Assembly: GCA_038318895.1 (NCBI GenBank)
Contig: JBBQCS010000013.1
Location: forward strand, 1-49,301
Source: UBA11222 sp030652895
GTDB taxonomy: Bacteria > Pseudomonadota > Alphaproteobacteria > UBA11222
Reading direction: 5' to 3'
DNA length: 49,301 bases
In this document: piece after piece, positions 1 through 9,164 of the stretch
Layout of the letters: each line of letters begins with the position of its first letter
Position numbering within the stretch: position 1 is the first letter of the stretch
Made by a program: the position numbers and the translations under genes
The notes under the pieces: model-generated
What the model was told of the DNA's origin: nothing
What the model saw: only the letters and a program-made list of their open reading frames with translations
Databases searched by the model: none

Positions 1-54
1 GTTTACGCCTCTGTAGGTTCTTACCTCGAAGAATTGGGTGCGCTGCAATATTAA
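1..54 (+). CDS. C-terminal tail of an unidentified upstream protein (partial)
   Basis: The first 54 bases read in frame 1 as VYASVGSYLEELGALQY followed by TAA. The composition looks like a genuine soluble protein end, and the reading frame has no stop up to the window edge. The fragment is too short to assign a family. A weak inverted repeat (GGCGCA / TGTGCC, about 55-92) follows and might be a terminator, but it has no clear T-run. The call rests only on the open frame and plausible residues. Confidence 0.4.
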   Translation, partial: VYASVGSYLEELGALQY

Positions 55-315
55 GGCGCATGGCAGCAGTTAAATGTGCCGCCGTCTACATCGTAACTAC
101 TTGATATTGAATTTAACTTATTGCATTTCGGGTAGATTACCCGGCCCATCGGCTAAAGCTATTGTGCGATCGTAATATATATGCACGATAATGATGAAAG
201 ATTTGCTTTTACCGGAATCTATGATTAGCATTTGCCCCACAGTAAATTAGCGCGAGGGCGTTGTGTAATTTATTGCACCAGCTAGACCCTTGCCGAACCC
301 TGTGAGGAGATCCCC

Positions 316-2049
316 ATGGCTGATATTGATATTCACATTAAAGGAGGCACGGTTGTCGATGGTGCGCGTACGCCACGTTATCAGGCCGATGTATGGATCA
401 AAGACGGAAAGATTCTGCAAATCGGCGGCGCATCTCCAGGCGCGGCAAAGCAGACCATTGACGCTGATGGATTGATCGTCGCGCCGGGCTTCGTTGATCT
501 GCATACGCACTATGACGCGCAAATCCGCTGGGACCCGTATTGCTCGATTTCCGGCTGGCACGGCGTCACCTCTGTGGTGCTGGGCAATTGCGGTTTTGGT
601 TTTGCCCCTGTGAAAGCGGCTGAACGTGAACGTGCGATGCTGATGATGACCCGCACCGAAGCGATACCGTTAGAATCCATGAGGCAGGGGATGCCCTGGG
701 ATTGGGAAACCATTCCCGAATATCTGGATTCTCTGGAACGCGCCCCCAAGGGTGTGAACTGCATCCAGTATCTGCCGACGACGTCGCTGATGGTTTATGT
801 GATGGGACTGGAAGCGGCAAAAACCCGCCCCGCCACCGATGCGGAGAAGGCCGAGATGAAGCGCCTGCTGCATGAAGGTATGGATGCGGGCCTGTGCGGC
901 TTTTCGCTTCAGCGTCTCGGCGAGGATTCCGTGCAGGCGGATTATGACGGCGGCCCGATGGTCACCGACACAATGTGCGATGCGGATATTCTCAATCTTG
1001 CGGAAGTGCTGCGCGAACGCGGTGAAGGCTTTATCCAGATCACCCAGTCGACCGGCAACATCAAGGGTGACCTTGCGTTCCTGGAAAAGCTGGCGGAAAC
1101 CGCGCAGCGCCCAGTGCTGCACAATGTAATTGTACCCTCACGCAAAGATCCCAAGGTGCACAAACGCAGCCTTGAGTGGCTCGCTAAAGTACGTGCGAAA
1201 GGCCTTCCCATGTATGGCCAGACGGGCACCGTGCGCTCGGGTTTTGCGTATACGCTGGAAAACTGGAACCTGTATGACGCGAGCCCCGCATGGCGCGCGG
1301 TCACAACAGGCACGTTCGAAGAAAAACTGGCCAAGATGAAAGACCCCGCCCTGCGTAAAAACCTGAAGGGGGAATATGAAAGCGCCAACCGTAAACTTGA
1401 AATCATTCAGGCAGGCGTGGGTGGCCCGGTACGCACCCTGATCGTGCAGGGCGTGAACAACGTTCCGGAACTGGAGAAATATGTCGGCAAGTCGCTGGGT
1501 GACATCGCCGAAGAAGAAGGCCGGCATCCGATAGATGTGATGCTGGATATGTCGGTGCAGGGCGATCTGAAGGTTGAGTTCCTGGGGCCCAATCGCGGCT
1601 TCAACGCCGACTTCATGGCCGAGATGATCTTGGATTCCGAATATACGTTCCCGGGCGTATCAGACGGCGGGGCGCACACCAAGTTCTTCACCGGCGGCGC
1701 GTTCACCACTGACTTCCTGAGCTGGCTGGTGCGCGACGAGAGCAAGATCACTCTGGAAGAGGCGCATTACCGGCTGTCCTCGCTGCCTGCAAAAGCAGCA
1801 GGCTTTGTGGACCGCGGCGAATTGAAAGTAGGCCTTGCGGCCGACGTGGTGGTGTATGGGCTGAACGAACTTGCCGCTGACCCGGAATGGATCGGCGAAA
1901 TCGTGCATGACTTCCCGGGCAATGAATGGCGCCGTATTCAGCGCGCCAAGGGCTATCACGCCATTATCGTCAATGGCGAGACCACCTTTGCCGACGGCGA
2001 ATGCACCGGCGCCACGCCGGGCAGACTGCTGCGTCAGGGACGGGGCTAA
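316..2049 (+). CDS. D-aminoacylase-like amidohydrolase (COG3653), paralog 1
   Basis: A 577-residue member of the amidohydrolase_3 / N-acyl-D-amino-acid deacylase group; these hydrolyse amide bonds in a metal-dependent TIM barrel in the cytoplasm. Visible are the N-terminal beta-sandwich strand (IKGGTVVDG), the metal motif HTH (H63, H65), GNCGFG with C92, and SDGGAHT with D450. The start is fixed by GAGGAG at 304-309, six bases before ATG. The segment GFIQITQ (238-244) stands where classical D-aminoacylases have the His of THxR, while H269 (VLHN) may match the second family His. The substrate is therefore unknown. It is followed by a strong terminator and a convergent diiron gene. Family is sure; specificity is not. 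Confidence 0.9.
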   Translation: MADIDIHIKGGTVVDGARTPRYQADVWIKDGKILQIGGASPGAAKQTIDADGLIVAPGFVDLHTHYDAQIRWDPYCSISGWHGVTSVVLGNCGFGFAPVKAAERERAMLMMTRTEAIPLESMRQGMPWDWETIPEYLDSLERAPKGVNCIQYLPTTSLMVYVMGLEAAKTRPATDAEKAEMKRLLHEGMDAGLCGFSLQRLGEDSVQADYDGGPMVTDTMCDADILNLAEVLRERGEGFIQITQSTGNIKGDLAFLEKLAETAQRPVLHNVIVPSRKDPKVHKRSLEWLAKVRAKGLPMYGQTGTVRSGFAYTLENWNLYDASPAWRAVTTGTFEEKLAKMKDPALRKNLKGEYESANRKLEIIQAGVGGPVRTLIVQGVNNVPELEKYVGKSLGDIAEEEGRHPIDVMLDMSVQGDLKVEFLGPNRGFNADFMAEMILDSEYTFPGVSDGGAHTKFFTGGAFTTDFLSWLVRDESKITLEEAHYRLSSLPAKAAGFVDRGELKVGLAADVVVYGLNELAADPEWIGEIVHDFPGNEWRRIQRAKGYHAIIVNGETTFADGECTGATPGRLLRQGRG

Positions 2050-2090
2050 TATCCCGGACCTAAACGGTCGGCCGGTGAAGTAATTATAAG

Positions 2091-2129
2091 GGGGCGGCTT
2101 CGTCTGAGTGACGGGGCCGCCCTTTTTTT
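2091..2129 (+). terminator. Rho-independent terminator of the first amidohydrolase
   Basis: GGGCGGC (2092-2098) pairs with GCCGCCC (2116-2122) and is followed by seven T. It lies about 40 bases after the stop at 2049. Confidence 0.85.
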
Positions 2130-2142
2130 AAGGCCGCCTGTC

Positions 2143-2179
2143 AAAAAAAATCGCACCCATATGCTATGGATGCGATTTA
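2143..2179 (-). terminator. Rho-independent terminator of the diiron protein gene
   Basis: On the minus strand AAATCGCATCCATA pairs, with one mismatch, with TATGGGTGCGATTT and runs into a T-tract (the A-run at about 2143-2150 on the plus strand). A second GC-rich hairpin (CCAGGCCGC / GCGGCCTGG, about 2188-2212) lies between it and the gene's stop at 2234. Confidence 0.8.
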
Positions 2180-2233
2180 GTCGGACGCCAGGCCGCTAGA
2201 AGGGCGGCCTGGACAATCCCTCTAGGGGGAAGA

Positions 2234-3334
2234 TTACTCAGCGGCGATCGACGAAGGCTTGCTGAACATATTGATCTCTTTCAGCAGCTTGATGCCTTCT
2301 TCGGCGATGTCGTCGCCGACCATCTTGTCGCCTTCGGAATGCAGTTCCTTCATGTCCACATAGGCCGCGTAATAGGGCGCCGTGCGGTCCGTGATAATGC
2401 CCGCCTTGACCAGGGTTTTGATCAGAACACGGAAAATATTTGTGCTTTCCTGCATCTGCTTGCGGCGGAAATCACTGGTGAAGGCTTCGATCATGGCAGC
2501 CTGCACATCTTTCCAGTCCAGTCCGACTTCGGCATAAATATGCTGCTTCTGCTCTGGATCACTGAGGTTCAGTAGCAGGGCGTTAAAGACTTCCTTGGCC
2601 CAATCCTCAATCGCATCGCGCTCCTGCGCACTGACGAAAGGAATGGTTTTGTCAGCCCAGATCTTGCCGAATTTATGATGGAAGGCTTCATCCGTCATGG
2701 TCAATTGCATCAGGCGCACCAGAACCGGATCGTTGGCGTACTGGAAATACGACGCAAACACGCCCATCGCCAGGCCTTCAAGCACCATCTGTAGACCGAC
2801 GATTTTCTTCCATACCAACGGGCTGCCCACCAGCTCCACGAGCAGGTTGCGCAGAAAACCGCCAACCGGTTCGGGCTTGCCAAAGCGGGACTTGATATAT
2901 TGGGTGAAGCCGGTGACGTGGCGGGCTTCCTCGCGGCACTGATTGGCGGCGTATTCCTGCGCGCCCGGATCAAGCATGATGTGGCACAGGCTGGCCGACA
3001 TGTTCAGCGCGCCCTGTTCGCCATGCAAAATCACCGAAATCTGGTAATGCTGCAACCGGTTGGCCAGATGAATTTTTTGCTGTTCCGTCAGCTTGTCGAC
3101 CGCAGAGGTCTGCAGTTCGGCGGTAAGTTTTGGGTTTACCAGATACTGGTTCTTCAGATCGAACGGGGCGCTGAAGTCGATATAACGGGTGTCCAGTGGA
3201 TCCCAGAAATGGTCGTGGGTTGCGGCAATGATCTTGTCGAATGCGGGAGACCGGCTGCCATAGCGGTCCGGATCAAGCATTGCGGGAAAATCATCGGCGC
3301 TTACGGTTTGAAAGGTACTGTCCATACGACTCAT
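2234..3334 (-). CDS. Ferritin-like diiron protein (oxygenase/R2-like fold)
   Basis: A 366-residue soluble helical protein with a complete carboxylate-bridged diiron ligand set: E106 (HGEQ), E136 and H139 (EEARH), E186 (LEGLA), E216 and H219 (DEAFHH). This arrangement is that of ferritin-like oxidases and oxygenases, including R2-type and AurF-like N-oxygenases; the exact subfamily is not recognisable by eye. ATG at 3334 was chosen because GGAGGA sits five bases upstream; a TTG at 3346 is also in frame but overlaps that ribosome site. It lies between two amidohydrolase paralogs and is transcribed towards the first and away from the second, so it may act on the same substrates. That link is inference. 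Confidence 0.85.
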   Translation of the reverse strand: MSRMDSTFQTVSADDFPAMLDPDRYGSRSPAFDKIIAATHDHFWDPLDTRYIDFSAPFDLKNQYLVNPKLTAELQTSAVDKLTEQQKIHLANRLQHYQISVILHGEQGALNMSASLCHIMLDPGAQEYAANQCREEARHVTGFTQYIKSRFGKPEPVGGFLRNLLVELVGSPLVWKKIVGLQMVLEGLAMGVFASYFQYANDPVLVRLMQLTMTDEAFHHKFGKIWADKTIPFVSAQERDAIEDWAKEVFNALLLNLSDPEQKQHIYAEVGLDWKDVQAAMIEAFTSDFRRKQMQESTNIFRVLIKTLVKAGIITDRTAPYYAAYVDMKELHSEGDKMVGDDIAEEGIKLLKEINMFSKPSSIAAE

Positions 3335-3762
3335 GCCATCCTCCAAATTGGTTGTTGGCGTAGTCGGGTGACCGGCGCCAAGTTATGCTGAAGCCTGATG
3401 CGACGCTAACTTACAATATTGTCCATGTCAAGATAATGATGGGAGCGCGAATTCCCTGACAAAAGTCGCATACTGCGGTGCGGCATATAAAAATCGATAT
3501 AAAACAAAAACTTAGACGTTGCCCGTTTGATCCTGATTATTATGTGCACATCGAAGTAGCGGCGCGAAGATCTCGGAATATTCGCGCGACGCTTCCAGTG
3601 CAAAAGGTCATATAATAAACTTGCTTTACTTATGCGGCAGTTGTTTAATTGACGAATTACATATTTGGTTTGGCGAAGTGTGTTGGTCGCGCAGATGTCG
3701 CCTGACCCGCAAATCCACCGGAGCGGATGCAGGACTGTCCGCCAAAAGGGAGTAAACATCAC
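3335..3762. promoter_or_regulatory. Divergent intergenic region with inverted repeat at 3562-3587
   Basis: 428 bases without a credible gene, separating the divergent diiron gene and second amidohydrolase. It is AT-rich and should hold both promoters. The notable element is a perfect inverted repeat, GCGCGAA (3562-3568) and TTCGCGC (3581-3587), with a 12-base spacer, typical in form of a dimeric regulator site. No regulator gene is adjacent. Confidence 0.45.
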
Positions 3763-5505
3763 ATGTCTGAATTTGACACCCTGATCAAGAGTGGCACAAT
3801 TTTCGACGGCACCCGCGCCCCTCGTTTTGTCGGCGACATCGCCATCAAGGATGGCCGCATTGCCAAGGTCGATCCCAGCGGCACGATAAGTGCAGCGCGC
3901 GCCAACCGGGTCATCGACGCCAAGGGCCTCAATGTGGCGCCGGGCTTTGTTGATCTGCATACGCATTATGATGCGCAACTCATGTGGGATCCGTACCTCA
4001 CAACGTCAAGCTGGCACGGGGTGACTTCTGTCGCCATCGGCAATTGCGGTTTCGGTTTTGCGCCGGTGAAACCGTCGGAGCGCGAGCGCGCGATGCTGAC
4101 CATGGAACGGGTCGAGGCTATTCCTCTCGCCACCATGAAGGCCGGCATCCAGTGGAGTTGGGAAACCTTCCCGGAATGGCTCGATAATCTGGAGCGCAAG
4201 CCCAAAGGCATCAACGTGCTCAGCTTCGTGCCGATCGGACCGCTGATGGTCTATGTGATGGGCCAGGAAGACAGCAAATTGCGTGAGCCGACAAAGGCGG
4301 AACTGGCCGAAATGTGTCGCTTGCTGGAAGTGTCGCTTGAGGCGGGTGGCTGCGGCTGGTCGGCGCAGCGTCTGGGGGACGGCTATACCTCGGTACAGCG
4401 TGACTATGATGGTACGCCAATGTCGACTGATCTGATGTCGGATGAAACCTGTTTTGCGTTTGCTGAAGTACTGCGCCGTCGTGGTGAGGGTTTCATCCAG
4501 TTGACCCAGGCCAAGGCGGACTTCAAAGCCGATCTGACCTTTACCGAAAAGCTGGCGGAGGTTGCGCAGCGCCCGATTCTGTTTAACGCGGTGCAGGTGA
4601 ACAACCGTCATCCGCATCAGCATCGCCGCCTGCTCGACTGGGGCAAGCGCATGCAGGAAAAAGGCCTGCAAATCTGGCTGCAGGGCATTACGACCGCAAA
4701 CGATATGCGCTTCACCTTCGAGGATTTCAATCTGTTCGACGGCGATCCGGCATGGCGCGAAGTAACGCTCGGCACTGTAGCGGAACGCGCGGTCAAAATG
4801 CGCAATCCGGAATATCGTGCGGCCCTGCGCGAAACCTATGACCATGGCAGCGCGCCACTGGTTTCCGGCCCCGTCGCTGGCCTGTATATCGAACTTACGG
4901 TCAAGCCCGAAAACAAGAAGTACGAAGGCATGACCGTGGCGGAGCTGGGCACGATGCGCGGGATGCATCCGATAGATGCGCTGATGGATCTGGTTACGGA
5001 TGAAAATCTGGCGACTGTGATTTACATTCCGCCCTTCAACAAAGACATGGACTATATGCAGGAGCTGCTGGATTCGCCCTATATCATTCCGGGTGTTTCG
5101 GATGGCGGCGCGCATACCAAGTTCCTCAGCTTCGGACGTTATCCGACCGAGCTTCTGTCCGACGAAGTGCGCAAGGGCATGATCACCCTTGAAGAAGCGC
5201 ATTACCGTCTGTCGGCAATGCCCGCGCGGTGTGCGGGCTTTGTTGATCGTGGCACATTGGTTGAAGGGGCGCCGGCCGACATCGTGATCTATGATCACGA
5301 CAATCTGAAGCTGCTGCCGTCAGAAGTTCTCACCGATCTGCCGGGCAATGAATGGCGCCGGGTGGAAAAAGCAGAAGGCTACCGTCATATCCTGATTAAT
5401 GGCGTGGAGACCTTCACGGACGGCGTCTGCACGGGGGCGGTCCCTGGCAAATTACTGCGCCATGGCCTGACCGAGGGCCGCTCGCGGCTTGTTGCGGCCC
5501 AGTAA
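3763..5505 (+). CDS. D-aminoacylase-like amidohydrolase (COG3653), paralog 2
   Basis: A 580-residue amidohydrolase, clearly a paralog of the gene at 316. It shares VAPGFVDLHTHYDAQ (H66, H68), GNCGFGFAP (C95), SDGGAHTKF and the PGNEWRR end region. An upstream in-frame ATG at 3727 would add 12 poor residues; ATG 3763 follows AAAAGGGAG with normal spacing and matches the paralogs' N-terminus. It has GFIQLTQ at 243-249, and F274 where paralog 1 has H269, so it departs further from the metal-binding pattern I recall for D-aminoacylase. A difference in substrate or metal number is likely. Transcription ends at a strong hairpin just downstream. Confidence 0.9.
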   Translation: MSEFDTLIKSGTIFDGTRAPRFVGDIAIKDGRIAKVDPSGTISAARANRVIDAKGLNVAPGFVDLHTHYDAQLMWDPYLTTSSWHGVTSVAIGNCGFGFAPVKPSERERAMLTMERVEAIPLATMKAGIQWSWETFPEWLDNLERKPKGINVLSFVPIGPLMVYVMGQEDSKLREPTKAELAEMCRLLEVSLEAGGCGWSAQRLGDGYTSVQRDYDGTPMSTDLMSDETCFAFAEVLRRRGEGFIQLTQAKADFKADLTFTEKLAEVAQRPILFNAVQVNNRHPHQHRRLLDWGKRMQEKGLQIWLQGITTANDMRFTFEDFNLFDGDPAWREVTLGTVAERAVKMRNPEYRAALRETYDHGSAPLVSGPVAGLYIELTVKPENKKYEGMTVAELGTMRGMHPIDALMDLVTDENLATVIYIPPFNKDMDYMQELLDSPYIIPGVSDGGAHTKFLSFGRYPTELLSDEVRKGMITLEEAHYRLSAMPARCAGFVDRGTLVEGAPADIVIYDHDNLKLLPSEVLTDLPGNEWRRVEKAEGYRHILINGVETFTDGVCTGAVPGKLLRHGLTEGRSRLVAAQ

Positions 5506-5529
5506 ACCAGCTATTTTTCAAGAATTTGC

Positions 5530-5556
5530 GGGGCGCTCGTAAGGGCGCCCCTTTTT
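5530..5556 (+). terminator. Rho-independent terminator of amidohydrolase paralog 2
   Basis: GGGGCGC (5530-5536) pairs with GCGCCCC (5545-5551), followed by five T. It begins 25 bases after the stop codon. Confidence 0.85.
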
Positions 5557-5759
5557 GTGCGTATTGCTTGACATAAACGTCTCTACGGATGACCCTGATG
5601 GCGATAAATAAATCTGGTTGGCGAGGAATCGCAACGGTGCTGGGCTGCGGGTTCGTTAAAAAGTTGCTGCAGAATAAACCCTGTCCTGTATTGCTTATGG
5701 CCGGTCGGTGATGGCTGGCCGTGTTGTTTTTACCCCTCCTTTTTGATAAGAGCCCTTCA

Positions 5760-6761
5760 ATGTCCACAACCATTCCACAAACCATGCGCGCCATTGCGAT
5801 CACCAAGCCGGGCGGGCCAGAAATGCTGCAACCCGTTAGTCTGCCAACACCCGCGCCTGGCGCTGGCGAAGTGCTGATCGAAGTGGCCGCGGCCGGCGTC
5901 AATCGCCCGGACGTCATGCAGCGTCAGGGTTTTTATCCGCCACCGCCGGGTGCGCCCGATACGCCGGGGCTGGAGGTTGCGGGAACCATTGTGCAGTTGG
6001 GCGCAGGCGTTTCCGGGTGGGCGCCTGGGGACAAGGTCTGTGCGCTGGTGGCCGGCGGCGGCTATGCGCAATATTGCGTTGCCCCGGCGGGTCAATGCCT
6101 GCCGGTTCCGGCCGGCATGGATATGATTGCGGCAGCGGCTATTCCGGAAACTTTTTTCACCGTCTGGACAAATCTTTTCGACGGCGCGCATTTGCAGGCG
6201 GGTGAAAGCCTGCTGGTGCATGGGGGCAGCAGCGGTATCGGCACCACCGCCATTCAAATCGCCAGGGCCTTTGGCGCGCGGGTTTTCGCGACCGCTGGAA
6301 GCGAGGCCAAATGCAATGTCTGCACGCAATTGGGCGCCGAACGGGCAATCAATTACCGCACAGAGGATTTCGCGGAGGTCGTCAAACAATTGACCGGCGG
6401 CGCCGGGGTCGACATCGTACTGGACATGGTGGGCGGTGACTATGTCGCCCGGAATATTTCCTGTCTGGCCCAGGGCGGGCGCCATGTGTCTATTGCTTTT
6501 TTGCAGGGGGCCAAGGTCACGCTGAATCTGCTGGCTGTTTTGCAAAAGCGGCTGATCCTGACCGGTTCCGGGTTGCGGCCTCGCAGCGTGGCGGAAAAAA
6601 CCATTATTGCCAATGACTTGCGCGAAAGAGTCTGGCCCTTGCTTGCGGCAGGACAGCTCAGCCCGGTGATTGATTCCACCTATCCGCTGGATGATGCCGC
6701 CGCCGCGCATGCTCGGATGGAAAGCAGTGAACATATCGGCAAGCTGGTGCTTATATTATAG
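5760..6761 (+). CDS. NAD(P)H:quinone oxidoreductase, PIG3-like MDR family
   Basis: A 333-residue medium-chain reductase lacking the zinc-ligand cysteines of alcohol dehydrogenases. The N-terminal GroES-like domain (MRAIAITKPGGPEML, GVNRPDVMQRQG) is followed by a Rossmann domain with LVHGGSSGIGTTAIQIA, typical of the PIG3/TP53I3 and quinone oxidoreductase branch that reduces quinones or enones with NADPH. ATG 5760 gives the usual family N-terminus; an open frame from 5721 adds 13 atypical residues. No strong ribosome site is visible for either. It seems monocistronic, following the terminator of the amidohydrolase. The substrate cannot be told. Confidence 0.88.
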   Translation: MSTTIPQTMRAIAITKPGGPEMLQPVSLPTPAPGAGEVLIEVAAAGVNRPDVMQRQGFYPPPPGAPDTPGLEVAGTIVQLGAGVSGWAPGDKVCALVAGGGYAQYCVAPAGQCLPVPAGMDMIAAAAIPETFFTVWTNLFDGAHLQAGESLLVHGGSSGIGTTAIQIARAFGARVFATAGSEAKCNVCTQLGAERAINYRTEDFAEVVKQLTGGAGVDIVLDMVGGDYVARNISCLAQGGRHVSIAFLQGAKVTLNLLAVLQKRLILTGSGLRPRSVAEKTIIANDLRERVWPLLAAGQLSPVIDSTYPLDDAAAAHARMESSEHIGKLVLIL

Positions 6762-6883
6762 CATTGTGCTACGGCTTTATCTTGGCGCTTCAATAGCCTA
6801 TATAAATAAGACACCCCCGATGCAATATTCCCTCAGTCACGTGTTCTGAATGGGTTTGCTATTGTGAATTATGGAGAGACCGA

Positions 6884-7534
6884 ATGACGCGACCACTGAT
6901 GCCCAAGGCAACGGCCGTCTGGCTCGTGGATAATACCTCGCTCAGCTTTGAGCAGATCGCAGAATTCTGTGAACTGCATTTGCTGGAGGTTTCCGGCATT
7001 GCGGATGGTGAAGTTGCCATCGGCGTCAAGGGGCTGGACCCGGTGACGGCAGGTCAATTGACCCGGGAAGAAATCGCCCGGTGCGAGGCCGATCCGGCCG
7101 CCCATCTGCAACTGCGGGCCAGCAGCCATCCCGAACCGGTCAAACGTTCCAGGGGTGCGCGTTATACGCCTGTGTCACGGCGTCAGGACCGTCCTGATGC
7201 AATTGCCTGGCTGTTACGCCATCACCCTGAATTAAGCGATAGTCAGATTGGTAAACTGGTTGGCACGACCAAAACGACAATTCAATCCGTCCGGGATCGC
7301 AGTCACTGGAACCAGGCGAATCTTAAGCCGGTCGATCCGGTAAGCCTGGGTCTTAGCTCGCAAATTGATCTCGATACGCAAGTAAGGACTGCAGCCGAAC
7401 GCGCTGAAAAAGCCAAAGCCAAGCTCAAGGGAGATGAAGTGGCCGGTGAAACTCTGCGCCCGGTGACTGAAACGGCCGCCGGTGTCGCCGATACAGACGT
7501 TTCCGGGGCACTGCCCGAGACGGAGCAGAATTAG
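6884..7534 (+). CDS. trcR: DUF1013 cell-cycle transcriptional regulator TrcR
   Basis: 216 residues beginning MTRPLMPKATAVWLVDNTSL, the hallmark of the DUF1013 family restricted to alphaproteobacteria and annotated as the cell-cycle transcriptional regulator TrcR. The segment around residues 100-140 (DAIAWLLRHHPELSDSQIG, then KTTIQSVRDRSHWN) is a helix-turn-helix-like conserved core. The C-terminal 60 residues are charged and low in complexity. GGAGAG lies just upstream of the ATG. Its stop lies about 70 bases from the convergent cpdR stop, and no terminator hairpin is evident between them. Function is taken from the family name; the sequence alone shows a probable DNA-binding protein. Confidence 0.9.
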   Translation: MTRPLMPKATAVWLVDNTSLSFEQIAEFCELHLLEVSGIADGEVAIGVKGLDPVTAGQLTREEIARCEADPAAHLQLRASSHPEPVKRSRGARYTPVSRRQDRPDAIAWLLRHHPELSDSQIGKLVGTTKTTIQSVRDRSHWNQANLKPVDPVSLGLSSQIDLDTQVRTAAERAEKAKAKLKGDEVAGETLRPVTETAAGVADTDVSGALPETEQN

Positions 7535-7602
7535 GGCCGCTTGCGCCGAGACATACGGACAAGTATCGCGAAACTGATGCTGGCTGACCCTTCTGGCTGG
7601 CT

Positions 7603-7962
7603 TCAGGCCGCAAGTGCGCGGTCTATTTCGTCGACCAGTTCACGCAGATGGAATGGTTTCGACAGCACCTTTGCTCCTTCCGGCGCGTCACTGCGTGGAT
7701 TAAGCGCGACAGCTGCAAATCCGGTAATAAATACGACTTTCAGTGTGGGCTGTGCCGCCACCGCGCGCCGGGCGAGCTCGATACCGTCCATTTCCGGCAT
7801 GACGATATCCGTCACCAGTACGTCATAGATGCCGGTCTCCAAGTAAGGCAGAGCGTGGTCCCCACGCAGGACCGATGTCACTTCATGACCCGCTTTGGTC
7901 AGGGAGCGCGCCAAAAAACGGCACAGGGATTCATCATCTTCCGCCAATAAAATAATTGCCAT
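7603..7962 (-). CDS. cpdR: CpdR, receiver-domain adaptor for ClpXP
   Basis: A 119-residue stand-alone receiver: acidic pair D9/D10, phospho-acceptor D52 (LVTDIVMPEMDG), T80 and K102. The stretch FITGFAAVALN...VLSKPFHLRELV is the signature of CpdR rather than a generic CheY. In Caulobacter, unphosphorylated CpdR brings ClpXP to the pole and primes degradation of CtrA and other substrates; CckA-ChpT phosphorylation turns it off. The protein ends in ALAA, resembling the hydrophobic end of ClpX degrons. AGGAAGG precedes the ATG. It is divergent from an N-formylglutamate amidohydrolase gene. A perfect CGTTCG-GA-CGAACG palindrome (8033-8046) lies in its upstream region. Confidence 0.92.
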   Translation of the reverse strand: MAIILLAEDDESLCRFLARSLTKAGHEVTSVLRGDHALPYLETGIYDVLVTDIVMPEMDGIELARRAVAAQPTLKVVFITGFAAVALNPRSDAPEGAKVLSKPFHLRELVDEIDRALAA

Positions 7963-8212
7963 GTACTTTTACCTTCCTGTTCCGATAGGCGTCTTTAATT
8001 CTATTTTTTACTGAAATTCGCCAGAAAACACCCGTTCGGACGAACGTGCCCCCCGGGAATTACATTGCGCCCCCGCATTTTCGCATCATTACAAGACACT
8101 TTGGCAGGAAACCGTAAATATGGAATAAATGCCAGCAGTCTTTATACCAATATAATAGTATGACATTAGGGCTGTTGTTATTACATTTATGCTTGAGCAT
8201 AGGAAATATTGT

Positions 8213-9154
8213 ATGGATAGGTCGGACCCAATAACCGGTTCGGAAGTGAAACATTTTTCAGGTCAGCAAGGGCGTGCTGATAGCAGCGCGGATGCGCCTT
8301 ACACCATCCTTACGCCAAAACAGCGAACCAGTCCGCTTATATTCAATTCACCCCATAGCGGGACGGCTTATCCTGATGATTTGATCGCATCCACGAGACT
8401 TGACCGGATTTCCTTGCGCAGGTCAGAGGACAGCTTTGTCGATATGCTGTTTGACGACGCCCCACGATATGGCGCGCCACTACTCAAGGCGTTGTTTCCG
8501 CGCGCATATCTGGACGTTAACCGGGAGGCGTTTGAATTGGACCCCGTGATGTTTGAGGACGCCTTGCCCGAACATGCCAATACCCGGTCGTTGCGTGTTG
8601 CCGCCGGTTTCGGCACTATCGCCCGAGTCGTTGCCGAAGGCATGGCGATTTATCGTGAAAAGTTGTCGTTTTCGGAGGCTGAGCGCCGCATCTCAGCATT
8701 GTATCATCCCTATCACAGCGCACTATCAGATCTGTTGTCCAGCAGCATTCGGCTCTTTGGCTGCGCGGTGTTAATCGATTGTCATTCCATGCCCTCTTTG
8801 GGGGCGCCCCAGATCGCGGCGGACCGGCGATCGGCGGATATCATTCTGGGCGATCGTTATGGCACATCATGCGCACCGCTGATTTCGCAAACCATAGAAA
8901 ATGTATTGCGCGAACAAGGGTATCAGGTCGTGCGAAACAGTCCCTATGCGGGAGGCTATATCACGGATTGTTATGGCCGCCCTGGGCAGGGGCAGCATGC
9001 AGTGCAGATCGAAATTAACCGCGCGCTCTATATGGATGAAAACCTTGTCGCGCCGTCTGAGGGCTTTTCCCGGGTAAAAGACCATATGTCGGCGCTGATT
9101 GCCGCCCTTAGTCAACGTCTGACGCCTGAATTGCTGTTAGCGGCAACGGTATAA
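8213..9154 (+). CDS. N-formylglutamate amidohydrolase family protein
   Basis: 313 residues of the N-formylglutamate amidohydrolase family (PF05013), zinc-dependent enzymes that release formate from N-formylglutamate at the end of one histidine-degradation route; relatives can have other substrates. Visible motifs are LIFNSPHSGTAYP near residue 45 and IDCHSMPSLGAP near 185. ATG 8213 is preferred over 8189 because AGGAAA lies immediately upstream at proper spacing. No hut genes are nearby, so the histidine role is uncertain. The gene is divergent from cpdR. Confidence 0.88.
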   Translation: MDRSDPITGSEVKHFSGQQGRADSSADAPYTILTPKQRTSPLIFNSPHSGTAYPDDLIASTRLDRISLRRSEDSFVDMLFDDAPRYGAPLLKALFPRAYLDVNREAFELDPVMFEDALPEHANTRSLRVAAGFGTIARVVAEGMAIYREKLSFSEAERRISALYHPYHSALSDLLSSSIRLFGCAVLIDCHSMPSLGAPQIAADRRSADIILGDRYGTSCAPLISQTIENVLREQGYQVVRNSPYAGGYITDCYGRPGQGQHAVQIEINRALYMDENLVAPSEGFSRVKDHMSALIAALSQRLTPELLLAATV

Positions 9155-9164
9155 GCGTTTACAT

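Noticed and set aside
4006..5298. 430-codon minus-strand open frame
   Set aside because: It lies entirely inside amidohydrolase paralog 2 and is a His/Arg-rich shadow of its codon pattern.
5757..6734. 325-codon minus-strand open frame
   Set aside because: It is antisense to the quinone oxidoreductase gene, with no family features.
8000..8016. TTAA-like half-sites upstream of cpdR
   Set aside because: Only the first half matches (TTAA-N7-TTTT), which is too weak for a CtrA box call.
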